Shown piece after piece: positions 1 to 7,101 of a stretch of DNA of 10,778 bases (position 1 is its first letter; the number at the start of each line of letters is the position of its first letter). The translations under genes and the position numbers were made by a program. The notes under the pieces were generated by a model. That model was not told where the DNA came from and searched no databases. It was given only the letters and a program-made list of their open reading frames with translations. Origin of the DNA: an archaeon (GTDB lineage: Archaea; Nanobdellota; Nanobdellia; Woesearchaeales; JAHJEM01); NCBI GenBank assembly GCA_020057445.1, contig JAGVFV010000127.1:1-10778 (forward strand). The letters run 5' to 3'.

Positions 1-879
1 AAAGATGGTGCAGGTGATCTCCCTTGGCTGTCCTTGGAAGAGGATGATCTCGCCGTAGGGAGGGTTGCCTGAGCCGAGGAGGGGGCAAGTGATCTTCGTC
101 GTCGCGCCGGGGTCTTGGAATTTGACGCTGACCCATACGACGTTTTCGTCCATGTTGGTGATGGAGTCGTCGCAGGCGAGTTTTGGGCCTTTGCCAAAGT
201 CGTTCTTGTCAAAGAAGAGTCCTGTTCCGACATGTTCGATCTTGAATTTGACTCCGATGTTGTTCTTTCCTTGCGGGAATTCTTGCAGTTCGCTGATGTG
301 GATTGGGGCTCCCCAGTTCTGGGGGTATTTTAGTTCATTTACTGAGCAGATCTTGTCGTTGTTGAGTGTGTCAAGGGTCTGGTCTTTGACGCAGATCTGT
401 GTCGTTGACTTGGTCTGGTATTTGTAGCAGAGTTCTGCCCGGAGCACGATCTCGTCTGTTCCGAGGAGGTTAGGAACGTATTCAAGGAGGTTTTCGTTTG
501 GAGGGATGATGAATGAGGTGATGTCGCCGGGTACTGTGGTGCCGTCGATGAGTTTTGCTGCTCCGCGGAGGTTGTCGTCAAGATAGTCATGGAGTTCAGT
601 TTCGTCATTGACCCCGAATGTTGCGCCGTTCACGCCGACAAGCCTGACGAATGCGTCTTTCGCATTGACTTTTGATTCGCCGACGTTCTCGACGACGACG
701 TTGACGGAAAACGGCATCTGGCTTTCATCGAAGATTTCGTCAGGTGGCGCTCCGCCGACAAAGTCCATGGAGAGGCCTTCGCTTCCGCCGATGAATGGCG
801 CCGTGCTTGGCTGGTTAGTGTTGCCTGTGCATGCTGAGAGAAAGACGCCGATGATGATGAGGACGGCTAGATATTTCAT
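1..879 (-). CDS. Envelope lipoprotein, paralogue 1 of 3 (3' end cut by window edge)
   Basis: The frame is open for 293 codons from the ATG at 879-877 to base 1 with no stop, so the C terminus lies outside the window. The product opens with Met-Lys, a hydrophobic stretch and a lipobox LSAC (Cys17), so it is probably lipidated and anchored to the outer face of the membrane. It shares a Cys pattern with the two genes that precede it in the transcription direction: C151-YKYQT, C163 and C178 (spacing 12 then 15), followed by GAP at 190-192. Residues 28-65 match their N termini (APF..G..GL.M.F, then a V.VENVG strand), suggesting an Ig-like domain. The start is supported by AGAGGTG seven bases upstream. 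No named family is recognised and the function is unknown. A surface role is inferred from the signal and the neighbours. Confidence 0.88.
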   Translation of the reverse strand, partial: MKYLAVLIIIGVFLSACTGNTNQPSTAPFIGGSEGLSMDFVGGAPPDEIFDESQMPFSVNVVVENVGESKVNAKDAFVRLVGVNGATFGVNDETELHDYLDDNLRGAAKLIDGTTVPGDITSFIIPPNENLLEYVPNLLGTDEIVLRAELCYKYQTKSTTQICVKDQTLDTLNNDKICSVNELKYPQNWGAPIHISELQEFPQGKNNIGVKFKIEHVGTGLFFDKNDFGKGPKLACDDSITNMDENVVWVSVKFQDPGATTKITCPLLGSGNPPYGEIILFQGQPREITCTIF

Positions 880-886
880 GGGAGTA

Positions 887-893
887 CACCTCT
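887..893 (-). promoter_or_regulatory. Shine-Dalgarno site for the lipoprotein gene starting at 879
   Basis: The minus strand reads AGAGGTG, matching the archaeal anti-SD complement GGAGGTGAT, seven bases before the ATG. It fixes this start. It also contrasts with the four genes in the window that appear leaderless. Confidence 0.7.
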
Positions 894-916
894 TCTGTTC
901 TTTTTCTGTTTGCTTA

Positions 917-925
917 TTTATATAG
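917..925 (-). promoter_or_regulatory. TATA box for the lipoprotein gene starting at 879
   Basis: The minus strand reads CTATATAAA, centred about 42 bp from the ATG. With the usual archaeal offset of about 26 bp, transcription would start near 895. That leaves a leader of about 15 nt that just includes the Shine-Dalgarno site. This gene can therefore be transcribed separately from the one ending at 1051. Confidence 0.65.
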
Positions 926-982
926 TTTTTGTATATCCGGACGACCGTGTAATAAACCCTGCACAATCATTGGCTGCGTTCA

Positions 983-1023
983 GTCAGCTAACCGCAGTAG
1001 TTTCACCCTTTCCGTTGGCTGAC
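983..1023. repeat. 10-bp inverted repeat in the 171-bp spacer 880-1050
   Basis: GTCAGCTAAC (983-992) can pair with GTTGGCTGAC (1014-1023): ten pairs with one G-U if read as plus-strand RNA, and one C-A mismatch if read as minus-strand RNA. The loop is 21 nt. A second TTGGCTG at 970-976 can pair with the same CAGCTAA (985-991), so two hairpins exclude each other. Its role is unknown. It lies just downstream of the gene ending at 1051, but no U-run accompanies it, so it is not a clear terminator. Confidence 0.5.
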
Positions 1024-1050
1024 CACCGTGTTGGGTAGTCATTGTGATGA

Positions 1051-2400
1051 TTAGTTCCCTCTCTTGAGGAGCACGCTTGTCTGGAGCGTCTCTGAATAGC
1101 CGTACCAGAGCGAGATGACGAGCGGGCTTTGGTAGGCTGATTGGATGTTGTACAGGATCGGATACTCGCACATGATACTGCCTTTTCCTTTGTCATCGAG
1201 CCGTATCTTGTTCTGTGGCTGGCATTTGAATTGCATGTGTTCATTGGCAAGGCGGATGTCGCCAAGGATTACTGTGTTGAGGTCTTTGTTGGTGACACGG
1301 TCTGCTTGGAGTGGGTCGCATTTATGGAGGCTCGGTAGGGCGTAGATGAGGCCTTTTCCTTTGTTCTGTATGTTGATGGTGAAATAGATCGCCCGGGGCG
1401 TGTTCTCTTGCTGGATGCTCGTGATGGCGACTGGTCCTCCTTGTCCTTTGGGATAGGTGACTGCTTTTGGCTTGCAGACCTTTCTGTTGCTTGTGTCAGG
1501 GTAGGGGTCGATGCATACTTGCGGGTCTGCGTAGGTGGTGTAGACATAGCAACTGGTGAACATGAAGTTCTGCTGTGTCTGCTGGAGTCCTTTTGGCCAG
1601 CTGATGATCTCGACTTCAAAGGGGATATAGGCTAGTTCTCCGCCAGGATAGGATTGCCTGTCTCCCGAAAGGGCGAATTCTTTGCCATGGAACCTGTTGA
1701 TGAACGTCCTGTCTCCTGGCATGTTGGCATAAAGGTTGGTGACGTAGCCTATGGCCAGGTCCCCGTTTGTCGCTGCGCCAAAGTCAAAGTCTGCTGTCGT
1801 CCAGTCTACTCCAATGCCACATTCCTTGTTCGGAGTCGAGGTGTCGCAGTCTATTTTGAATCGCAGGTTATGCACCCAGTCTCCGATCTTCCTTCCTAGG
1901 AGCTGTGTCTCTTTGACGTCGCTCGGGAAGAGGCGCGCAATATCGAGGTCAAGGCCGAATGCGTCAAGCGTCCCTCTGCCTGCGCCAAGATTGACATATC
2001 CAGAGGAGTCGCCAAGGAACGTGCAATAGATGACTGCCTGCCAGTTGTGATTGGCAAAGATCGCATCCCAGTCGCAGTCGATGTTGTCTCCTGCTTCGCT
2101 GATTTCCACTCCTGTGACCTTGATGAATGTCGGATCATAACCAGATATGTAGACTCCTCCGTAGGTGTCTGCTGCTCCTTTGTTTGCGACTTCGAGGTTG
2201 TAGGAGAGCAAGTTGTCACCGGGTCGTGGGGAGGAATAGTAGTAGAATATCTTTGGTGCGCTTCCTGGAGGCAGGCGCATGGCAGCGCCATCATAGCCTG
2301 TGAAGTAGGGATCTGCTTTGGATCCTGTACCTCCGCCTGTGCATGAAGTGAGGATGGATAAGAGAAATATTCCGATGAGCACTGTTGGCAGGTTGCGCAT
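1051..2400 (-). CDS. Envelope lipoprotein, paralogue 2 of 3 (largest)
   Basis: A 449-residue protein with a hydrophobic signal and lipobox LTSC (Cys20), followed by a Gly-rich linker, so it is probably a lipid-anchored surface protein. An upstream in-frame ATG at 2415 would add five residues. The ATG at 2400 is preferred because the TATA box at 2424-2431 lies about 27 bp away, giving a leaderless transcript, and because it makes a tidier signal peptide. N-terminal DPYFTG (30-35) and a LEVANKGA strand resemble the paralogues. An insert of roughly 80-280 is absent from them and holds six Cys residues. The shared core is C284-YVYTT, C296, C309 and GQGGP (319-323), then an INIQNKGKG strand (343-350). 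The gene lies 34 bp after the gene ending at 2435. No known family is recognised and the function is unknown. Confidence 0.9.
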   Translation of the reverse strand: MRNLPTVLIGIFLLSILTSCTGGGTGSKADPYFTGYDGAAMRLPPGSAPKIFYYYSSPRPGDNLLSYNLEVANKGAADTYGGVYISGYDPTFIKVTGVEISEAGDNIDCDWDAIFANHNWQAVIYCTFLGDSSGYVNLGAGRGTLDAFGLDLDIARLFPSDVKETQLLGRKIGDWVHNLRFKIDCDTSTPNKECGIGVDWTTADFDFGAATNGDLAIGYVTNLYANMPGDRTFINRFHGKEFALSGDRQSYPGGELAYIPFEVEIISWPKGLQQTQQNFMFTSCYVYTTYADPQVCIDPYPDTSNRKVCKPKAVTYPKGQGGPVAITSIQQENTPRAIYFTINIQNKGKGLIYALPSLHKCDPLQADRVTNKDLNTVILGDIRLANEHMQFKCQPQNKIRLDDKGKGSIMCEYPILYNIQSAYQSPLVISLWYGYSETLQTSVLLKRGN

Positions 2401-2423
2401 GTGATCTTTTTCCATGGTGTAAG

Positions 2424-2431
2424 TTTATAAA
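2424..2431 (-). promoter_or_regulatory. TATA box inside the 34-bp gap between two lipoprotein genes
   Basis: The minus strand reads TTTATAAA, centred about 27 bp before the ATG at 2400. Transcription is therefore predicted to start at or next to the start codon (leaderless). The AT-rich block begins right after the TAA stop at 2437-2435 of the preceding gene. This suggests an internal promoter within the envelope block. Confidence 0.65.
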
Positions 2432-2434
2432 TTT

Positions 2435-3421
2435 TTAGGTGCTGAAGCGTTCGATCTTTATTGTTTTTGATGTGCTTTCCTGGTATAGGTAGTCGAGGGT
2501 AATGTAGAGCATGCTCGCGAAGTTCCTGGCCTGTCCAAGCACCACTCCTGCGTCATTGGTCACTCGATCGTCGATGTCTCCTGTGGTGCATTTGACTTCT
2601 GCCTTGTTCTCGATGAGCTCTGTCCTTGTGCAGGTGAGTTTTCTTCCCATGAGCTCTGCGTCTATCTTGAGGGTGTTCCAGTCATCGCGTTCTGGCTTTA
2701 TGGCAGTGCATTGGCTTTCAATGAGTTTTGATGGGTCTTTGGTGATGACGTTTCCCTTTCCTTTGTTTTCGATGGTGATAAGGAATTCTACGACGATTCC
2801 GTTGTCGCGTTTGAGCGCCCGGGGCTTGATCTGGGTGATGACGACTGGCGCTCCTTGTCCTTGGAGGGAGATGTCCTGCATCTTGCAGACTTTCTTTCGC
2901 GCGTCAGTATTGTAGTAGTCTCGGTCTATGCAGACGTCTTGGATGAGCTCTGTCTGGTAGGGATAGCAGATGGTGAAGAGAATCGGTGTCTCAGGAGACT
3001 CTCGTTCGCCCGTAATCTTCTTGACATAGAATCCATAATCTTGGACATCACCATCCCCGTTTGGATAGGCTGGTGATTTTCCATAGAGGTTGATGCTCAT
3101 CTGGTTTGCGTCAATGTATGTTGGTGTAAGGTAGAATGGGTTTGTGGTGATGAGGAGCACACCATAGTCATCGCTGACAATGTTTCCTGATTCGTCTTTT
3201 TTTGGGGTGACGGAAAATGCTCCCTTGTTCTCGATTCTGAGCAGCAGATTGAAAGTGTCGTCTTCGTAGACGCTGGAAGGGGGGACGTTTGGAGGGAATG
3301 TCATGACAAGCCCGTCAGTCCCTTTGTGGTAGGGGTCGTCTTTCTTTGGCGTGTCTCCTCCGCCAGTGCAGGACGTGATGAGGAGAACGATGGCGATTCC
3401 GAGAAGCAGCGGGAGTTTCAT
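2435..3421 (-). CDS. Envelope lipoprotein, paralogue 3 of 3
   Basis: A 328-residue protein with a hydrophobic signal and lipobox ITSC (Cys18), then a short Gly/Asp/Lys linker. It begins DPY.KGTDGL.M.F (29-42) and a LRIENKGA strand (61-68), an Ig-like pattern. The family core is C152-YPYQT, C164, C179 (spacing 12 and 15, identical to the paralogue starting at 879) and GQGAP (188-192). An ITIENKGKG strand follows at 215-223. Its start codon overlaps the TGA stop of the preceding membrane-protein gene (ATGA at 3421-3418), and a GAGG lies a few bases upstream, so the two are probably translationally coupled and work together. No family name can be given. Lipid anchoring is inferred from the lipobox; the archaeal lipidation pathway is only partly known. 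Confidence 0.92.
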   Translation of the reverse strand: MKLPLLLGIAIVLLITSCTGGGDTPKKDDPYHKGTDGLVMTFPPNVPPSSVYEDDTFNLLLRIENKGAFSVTPKKDESGNIVSDDYGVLLITTNPFYLTPTYIDANQMSINLYGKSPAYPNGDGDVQDYGFYVKKITGERESPETPILFTICYPYQTELIQDVCIDRDYYNTDARKKVCKMQDISLQGQGAPVVITQIKPRALKRDNGIVVEFLITIENKGKGNVITKDPSKLIESQCTAIKPERDDWNTLKIDAELMGRKLTCTRTELIENKAEVKCTTGDIDDRVTNDAGVVLGQARNFASMLYITLDYLYQESTSKTIKIERFST

Positions 3422-5262
3422 GTTGTCGCCTCAGGTGGTGCGATCTTGACAAAGGCGAAGTTGGTGAGTTCGTATTCGTATTCAGCCTCGACAGCAAAGG
3501 AGGTAAGGGCGATTCCGCCCGGGCCAAGGAAATCATTGATGTCCCGGGGATAGATGCCAAGGCGGCAGCGGACAGTCTCTCGGAGAGATGCTTCGTGGAC
3601 AGGGACATTGGTGAAGGTGTAGAGGTTGAAGTTGCCGTCTTCTGTCTGCTCTGGTGCTGAAGGGTTTATCGGGTTGCAGCTGTTGTCTTTCAAATACATG
3701 TATCTTGGAACGTGGAAGACGAGCTTGTCGATCTTGGTGAGCTGTCCTCGTCTGAAATACTCTGGCGCTGCTTCGAGGGTAACTCCAAAGAGGGGAAGTT
3801 GGGGATTCACTGTGTCGATTCCCGTGGGGTTCGGTGGTAAGTTAAGGCTGTCTGCCATGCCAAGGACGAGCGGTCCTACAGTATAGATTGCTTTGGCTGT
3901 TGTCGGTATCCCTAGTTGTGAGTTGATATTTTTTTTGCGTAGGAATAGGTCTTGCCGTTCCATGAATGCCATGTCCATGTATCCCCAGGTGATGAAGTTG
4001 AAAGATGAGCGGAATTCTATCTTTATGGAGGGGTCTTTTGTCTGGATGCGCTGCCTGTCGATGGTGCAGACGAGCTGGTTGCTCTCGTAGTCGTGGATGC
4101 GAAGTGTGTCAAGGTCGACTTCTCCTTGGAGTCTTGCGTATTCTTTGATGCTCGGGTCTTCTGGCTTGAAGATGGCAAAGCAGGTGTTTTTCATGACTAT
4201 CTCGTCGGTGAAGCTCTTGGCTTTCACATCAGCATAGACGACGATCTTATCGTCAGTGGGATATATCGTGTCCTGCAACGGTTTGACGTTCTCGAGGTAG
4301 ACGCCAAGCTGCAGGTCGTGCTTGTTGTCTTCGACTGTTCCTGTGAAGTAGGGCTCGTAGAGCCTGTTGATGGAGTCGTTGATGCGGACATTGACGACAG
4401 AGGGGAATCCTGCGAGATTGCTGAAAAAGACCCTGAAGTTTTCTTTGAGGAAGTCTGAGTATTCCTGGACTCCGTTGCTTCCTTGGAAAACGACACCGGT
4501 ACCTCCAGGGATATGTTGGATCTGCCCGGAGACGATGAAAATGAGGGTGACGAAGATCCAGAATCCGTACCAGAACTTGACATAGGGGACAAAGAAACTC
4601 TTGCTGTTCCGATACACCATGAATGCGAAGACAGGAAGGAGAGTCGTGATGACGAAGAGGATGTCAAGGAGGCTGAAGCTGCCAACTATTGTCCCTCCAA
4701 GTCCTTGGGGGACTAGGCTGAAGAGGAATCCAAGGATCCGAGGCCAGAGCGTGGCAAAGAGTGCCGCAGGCCAGTAGTGCTTGAGGAATGCAGGCCAATA
4801 TTCTTCATCATCATGCTTGAGGACAGCTGTCGCGATGGCTGCGATGAAGGTGTACATGGCGAAGAACATGGCGAGCAGTTGTGGTGTCCTTCCGAAATCT
4901 GCTCGATAATCCCAATACTGGATTGCGATGATGATGAAGAAGAGTGCGAAGTCGAGGAATCTGAGGTTCTTTGTTTGCGGTCTTTCTCTGCCTTGTCTTG
5001 GCATGATGTAATCTTTAGTTTTGATTCCGCGTTTTTGTTGGACAGCCGCGTCTCCTGCTTCTCGAACCTGTCGTCTGTATTGCTCTTGTTCTTTTTGGAC
5101 TGCGGCATCTCCTGCGTCTTTAACTGCCTGCCCAATTTTTTTCCCAGATGCAATATCCTTATCTTCTGGTTCAGAAGGAGATTTGGGAGTTGACTGATCT
5201 TTTTTCAGTTTTGAGAGAATTCCGTCTATTCGTGATTTTGTCTCCTCTTTTTCGTCTGCCAT
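3418..5262 (-). CDS. Five-helix membrane protein with large outer domain
   Basis: A 614-residue protein. Residues 1-100 are charged and probably cytoplasmic, with a repeated AGDAAVQ (50-56 and 69-75) in a helical, Gln-rich stretch. Five hydrophobic segments follow at about 101-117, 127-147, 164-184, 192-217 and 228-246. Residues 250-614 look beta-rich and should face outside if the N terminus is inside. The outer part contains PYFTG (304-308), also found near the N terminus of the lipoprotein starting at 2400, so it may share their Ig-like module. No catalytic motif or named family is recognised. The gene starts 11 bp after the gene ending at 5274, with GAGGTAAT over that stop codon serving as a likely Shine-Dalgarno site. 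It overlaps the next gene by 4 bp. It is probably the membrane platform of an envelope complex. Confidence 0.92.
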   Translation of the reverse strand: MADEKEETKSRIDGILSKLKKDQSTPKSPSEPEDKDIASGKKIGQAVKDAGDAAVQKEQEQYRRQVREAGDAAVQQKRGIKTKDYIMPRQGRERPQTKNLRFLDFALFFIIIAIQYWDYRADFGRTPQLLAMFFAMYTFIAAIATAVLKHDDEEYWPAFLKHYWPAALFATLWPRILGFLFSLVPQGLGGTIVGSFSLLDILFVITTLLPVFAFMVYRNSKSFFVPYVKFWYGFWIFVTLIFIVSGQIQHIPGGTGVVFQGSNGVQEYSDFLKENFRVFFSNLAGFPSVVNVRINDSINRLYEPYFTGTVEDNKHDLQLGVYLENVKPLQDTIYPTDDKIVVYADVKAKSFTDEIVMKNTCFAIFKPEDPSIKEYARLQGEVDLDTLRIHDYESNQLVCTIDRQRIQTKDPSIKIEFRSSFNFITWGYMDMAFMERQDLFLRKKNINSQLGIPTTAKAIYTVGPLVLGMADSLNLPPNPTGIDTVNPQLPLFGVTLEAAPEYFRRGQLTKIDKLVFHVPRYMYLKDNSCNPINPSAPEQTEDGNFNLYTFTNVPVHEASLRETVRCRLGIYPRDINDFLGPGGIALTSFAVEAEYEYELTNFAFVKIAPPEATT

Positions 5263-5273
5263 GGTAAAGGATA

Positions 5274-6455
5274 TTACCTCAGTTCAACAGCAAGTTCTGT
5301 GATGTCTAGGCTGTCTGTCGAAGGAAGGATGCTTATGGAGTTTGTGCCTTCTTTGAGGTAAGAAGAAATGCGAAATATGGCTTCGGCATCTTGTGTCTTG
5401 AATGCTGCCTTGTGGGAATTGAGGGTGAGGGTTCCCTGGTGGTTGGTTCCTTCTTCAGGGAAGGTGATGAAGACAAACCCTTGCATTTCGCGTCTGTCGA
5501 GGAGGTAATAGAGTTCTGGGGTGATGGTAAAGTAGTAGACCTGGTTGACAGGCTTTTCTAGGTATGTCTTGAGCTTGATGCTGGTGACGTCGTATGTCCC
5601 TGCCGGCGCTTCGAAGATGACGGAGTTGTCGTCCTGTTTGAGCAGGTTCTTGCCGATCTCTATCGTGTTGATGGTGTTGCATTTGGGAAGTCCTGAGAAG
5701 ACTGGGTTGTTGTTGAGCCTGACGATGAGCGTTGATGCTGCCTGGCATCCTGGCGTGTATTTGAGCTCTGCCTTTTCGAGCGTCGAAAATTCGTTTTCAG
5801 TGATGGAGAAGTGCTGTTCTGCTCCTGTGCGGGAGTAGTCGGTGAGTTCTCCTGAGATGACGATATTTTCGAGCTTGTATTCGTTGACATTCCAGAATGC
5901 TCCTCCTGGCGAGCTCACTTTGAAGGTGAGGACGTTGTCTTTCTGGAGCACCTGGGAGTCAAGCCTTATGGGTTGTGCGCTTCCTGGCTGGAGTTCGGAG
6001 TTGAGGATGTCTTCTCCGTTGAGCGTGATGGTGAGCATGCCTTTTGCTGATCTGATGTTGAAGGAGAGGATAAGGTATTGTGTTGTGCCCATATCGATGG
6101 AGAATTTGATGTCTTTTGTGGATTCTTCGAAGGTGCCGCGTTTTATGGCGAGCGATTCCACGCGTTTGATCTCTCCTGCGTTGACCTGTGTGGTGACTTT
6201 CACGCTCGGTATGCTGTGCTCCACGCTATTTGTCCGTGCGAGGGTGATCGTGCCGATGTTTTCTTGCAGGAGCGTGACTGGTTCATACATGCTGCCGGTG
6301 CCGCCAGTGCCTCCGGTCCCTCCTGTGCTTGGTGTGTTGCCAAGGAGCGCGTCCCGCTCTGCTGGAGGGAGGAAGAGGATGTAGGCGATGAGAATGGCAG
6401 CTATTGCTGCGACGAGCACTGCTGCTCCTGATGCGTTCTGCCCCTTCCTGTGCAT
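5274..6455 (-). CDS. Signal-anchored surface protein with three jelly-roll-like repeats
   Basis: A 393-residue protein from the ATG at 6455. A longer frame back to 6572 is rejected because the TATA box at 6481-6488 would lie inside it. The N terminus is MHRKGQ, then a hydrophobic helix (about 10-29) ending FLPPAERD. The K-G|Q junction resembles class III (type IV pilin-like) archaeal signals, but the usual Glu at +5 is missing. A Gly-Thr linker (44-54) follows. Three similar modules come next (about 115-203, 220-300, 305-393), each with a strand of the L.I.LN type (141-146, 243-248, 342-346). A later D/EGTN.I or DDN.V turn follows (173-177, 275-279, 369-374). The pattern recalls galactose-binding jelly rolls, so sugar binding is possible but unproven. 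It is the first gene of a tight three-gene set with the genes ending at 3418 and 2435. Confidence 0.88.
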   Translation of the reverse strand: MHRKGQNASGAAVLVAAIAAILIAYILFLPPAERDALLGNTPSTGGTGGTGGTGSMYEPVTLLQENIGTITLARTNSVEHSIPSVKVTTQVNAGEIKRVESLAIKRGTFEESTKDIKFSIDMGTTQYLILSFNIRSAKGMLTITLNGEDILNSELQPGSAQPIRLDSQVLQKDNVLTFKVSSPGGAFWNVNEYKLENIVISGELTDYSRTGAEQHFSITENEFSTLEKAELKYTPGCQAASTLIVRLNNNPVFSGLPKCNTINTIEIGKNLLKQDDNSVIFEAPAGTYDVTSIKLKTYLEKPVNQVYYFTITPELYYLLDRREMQGFVFITFPEEGTNHQGTLTLNSHKAAFKTQDAEAIFRISSYLKEGTNSISILPSTDSLDITELAVELR

Positions 6456-6480
6456 ATGCTTGTGTCCCTTTAAAAGTGAA

Positions 6481-6488
6481 TATATAAA
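6481..6488 (-). promoter_or_regulatory. TATA box for the envelope gene set starting at 6455
   Basis: The minus strand reads TTTATATA, centred about 29 bp before the ATG at 6455. The predicted transcription start is within about 3 nt of the ATG, so the message is probably leaderless. No Shine-Dalgarno match lies before the ATG. This is the likely main promoter for the genes at 6455-2435. Confidence 0.68.
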
Positions 6489-6596
6489 TTTATTGGTTAC
6501 GGGCAAGAGAATCGTGTAAACCTTGGTCTGGGTGCATGATACAGTGAGCAGTGGCGATTGGTATACGGTCAAAGAAGCTAACGAAGACTGCCATAC

Positions 6597-6688
6597 CTGA
6601 TCCCTGTTATCTGCGTTCTGTCAGCAGGCACTGTTGGCTGCGCTTAGTTAGCAGTTACTATCAGCCCGGTTCTGATCACTGTTATCAG
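6597..6688. repeat. Imperfect 17-bp direct repeat with internal dyads
   Basis: Two copies, 6597-6613 and 6672-6688, agree at 15 of 17 bases. Each has the form CTGAT-N7-ATC(A/T)G. The second copy is preceded by another ATCAG at 6660-6664, also seven bases away, giving ATCAG-N7-CTGAT-N7-ATCAG. The second copy overlaps the last codons of the gene ending at 6685. The region could be a protein-binding site or RNA structure; no match to a known element is recognised. The rest of the 6489-6684 spacer shows nothing else supportable. Confidence 0.5.
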
Positions 6689-7080
6689 TAATATCCACTA
6701 TTTCCATGGTATGTCAGTCGTGGCGGGTAGAAGAGTTGTCGCGTTCCGGGGCGGTCGGGGTAAGCTGTCGTGTAGTAGTTTCGTTGGTAGGATACTGGCC
6801 TCGATTGCGTAGGGACATATTGTTGTTTGTAGGTCGGGTTTCTGTTTCGCTGTTGGATGACTTGGATGCGGTGTTGCGCTTCAAGTCCTGCTCCTGTCGT
6901 GTAGGCATAGTGGGGGTAGTTGCCCCCTGCATAGACTCCATAACGGAGGGACATATAGGACGGATATGCGCCTGTATATCCAGAAGAGGAAATGACGAGC
7001 GGAGGGTAGGATGCGCGTGCCTCTGCCTGTGTTATGAAGAGAAGACTTGCAAGGATAATGCATATGCTGAGCTGTTTCAT
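6685..7080 (-). CDS. Small secreted Tyr-rich basic protein
   Basis: A 131-residue protein with a typical signal peptide (Lys3, hydrophobic 5-17, likely cleavage after Ala19 or Ala23). The mature part has 19 Tyr, many Pro and Gly, and a Gln/Arg-rich middle (66-105). It has no Cys after the signal and no recognised domain. Such composition suggests a low-complexity surface or matrix protein rather than an enzyme, but this is inference. It follows the gene ending at 7102 by 21 bp on the same strand, with no TATA box of its own that I can see, so the two are probably co-transcribed. No clear Shine-Dalgarno site precedes it. It stops with TGA at 6687-6685, inside a repeat. Its base composition is like the rest of the window, unlike its AT-richer partner. 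Confidence 0.8.
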   Translation of the reverse strand: MKQLSICIILASLLFITQAEARASYPPLVISSSGYTGAYPSYMSLRYGVYAGGNYPHYAYTTGAGLEAQHRIQVIQQRNRNPTYKQQYVPTQSRPVSYQRNYYTTAYPDRPGTRQLFYPPRLTYHGNSGYY

Positions 7081-7101
7081 TAGGAAATGATGCAGTTGAT
7101 T

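Noticed and set aside
1044..1095. Possible C/D box small RNA on the plus strand: GTGATGA (1044-1050) and CTGA (1092-1095), 52 nt apart, with a weak inner TGAGGA.
   Set aside because: No acceptable D' box is present, the outer ends show no terminal stem, and most of it lies antisense to the end of the lipoprotein gene ending at 1051. The short boxes can occur by chance.
3929..3936. Run of eight T (eight A on the coding strand) in the membrane-protein gene, a possible slippage or frameshift site.
   Set aside because: The frame encodes R-K-K-N-I and continues normally for hundreds of residues on both sides. No alternative product is evident.
5842..6384. Plus-strand open frame of 180 codons.
   Set aside because: It is antisense to the triple-repeat envelope gene. 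It has no promoter or ribosome site and its translation has no coherent domain, whereas the minus strand has a clear signal, linker and repeats.
6456..6572. A 39-residue N-terminal extension of the gene starting at 6455.
   Set aside because: It would place the TATA box inside the coding region and bury the signal anchor behind an unrelated polar stretch.
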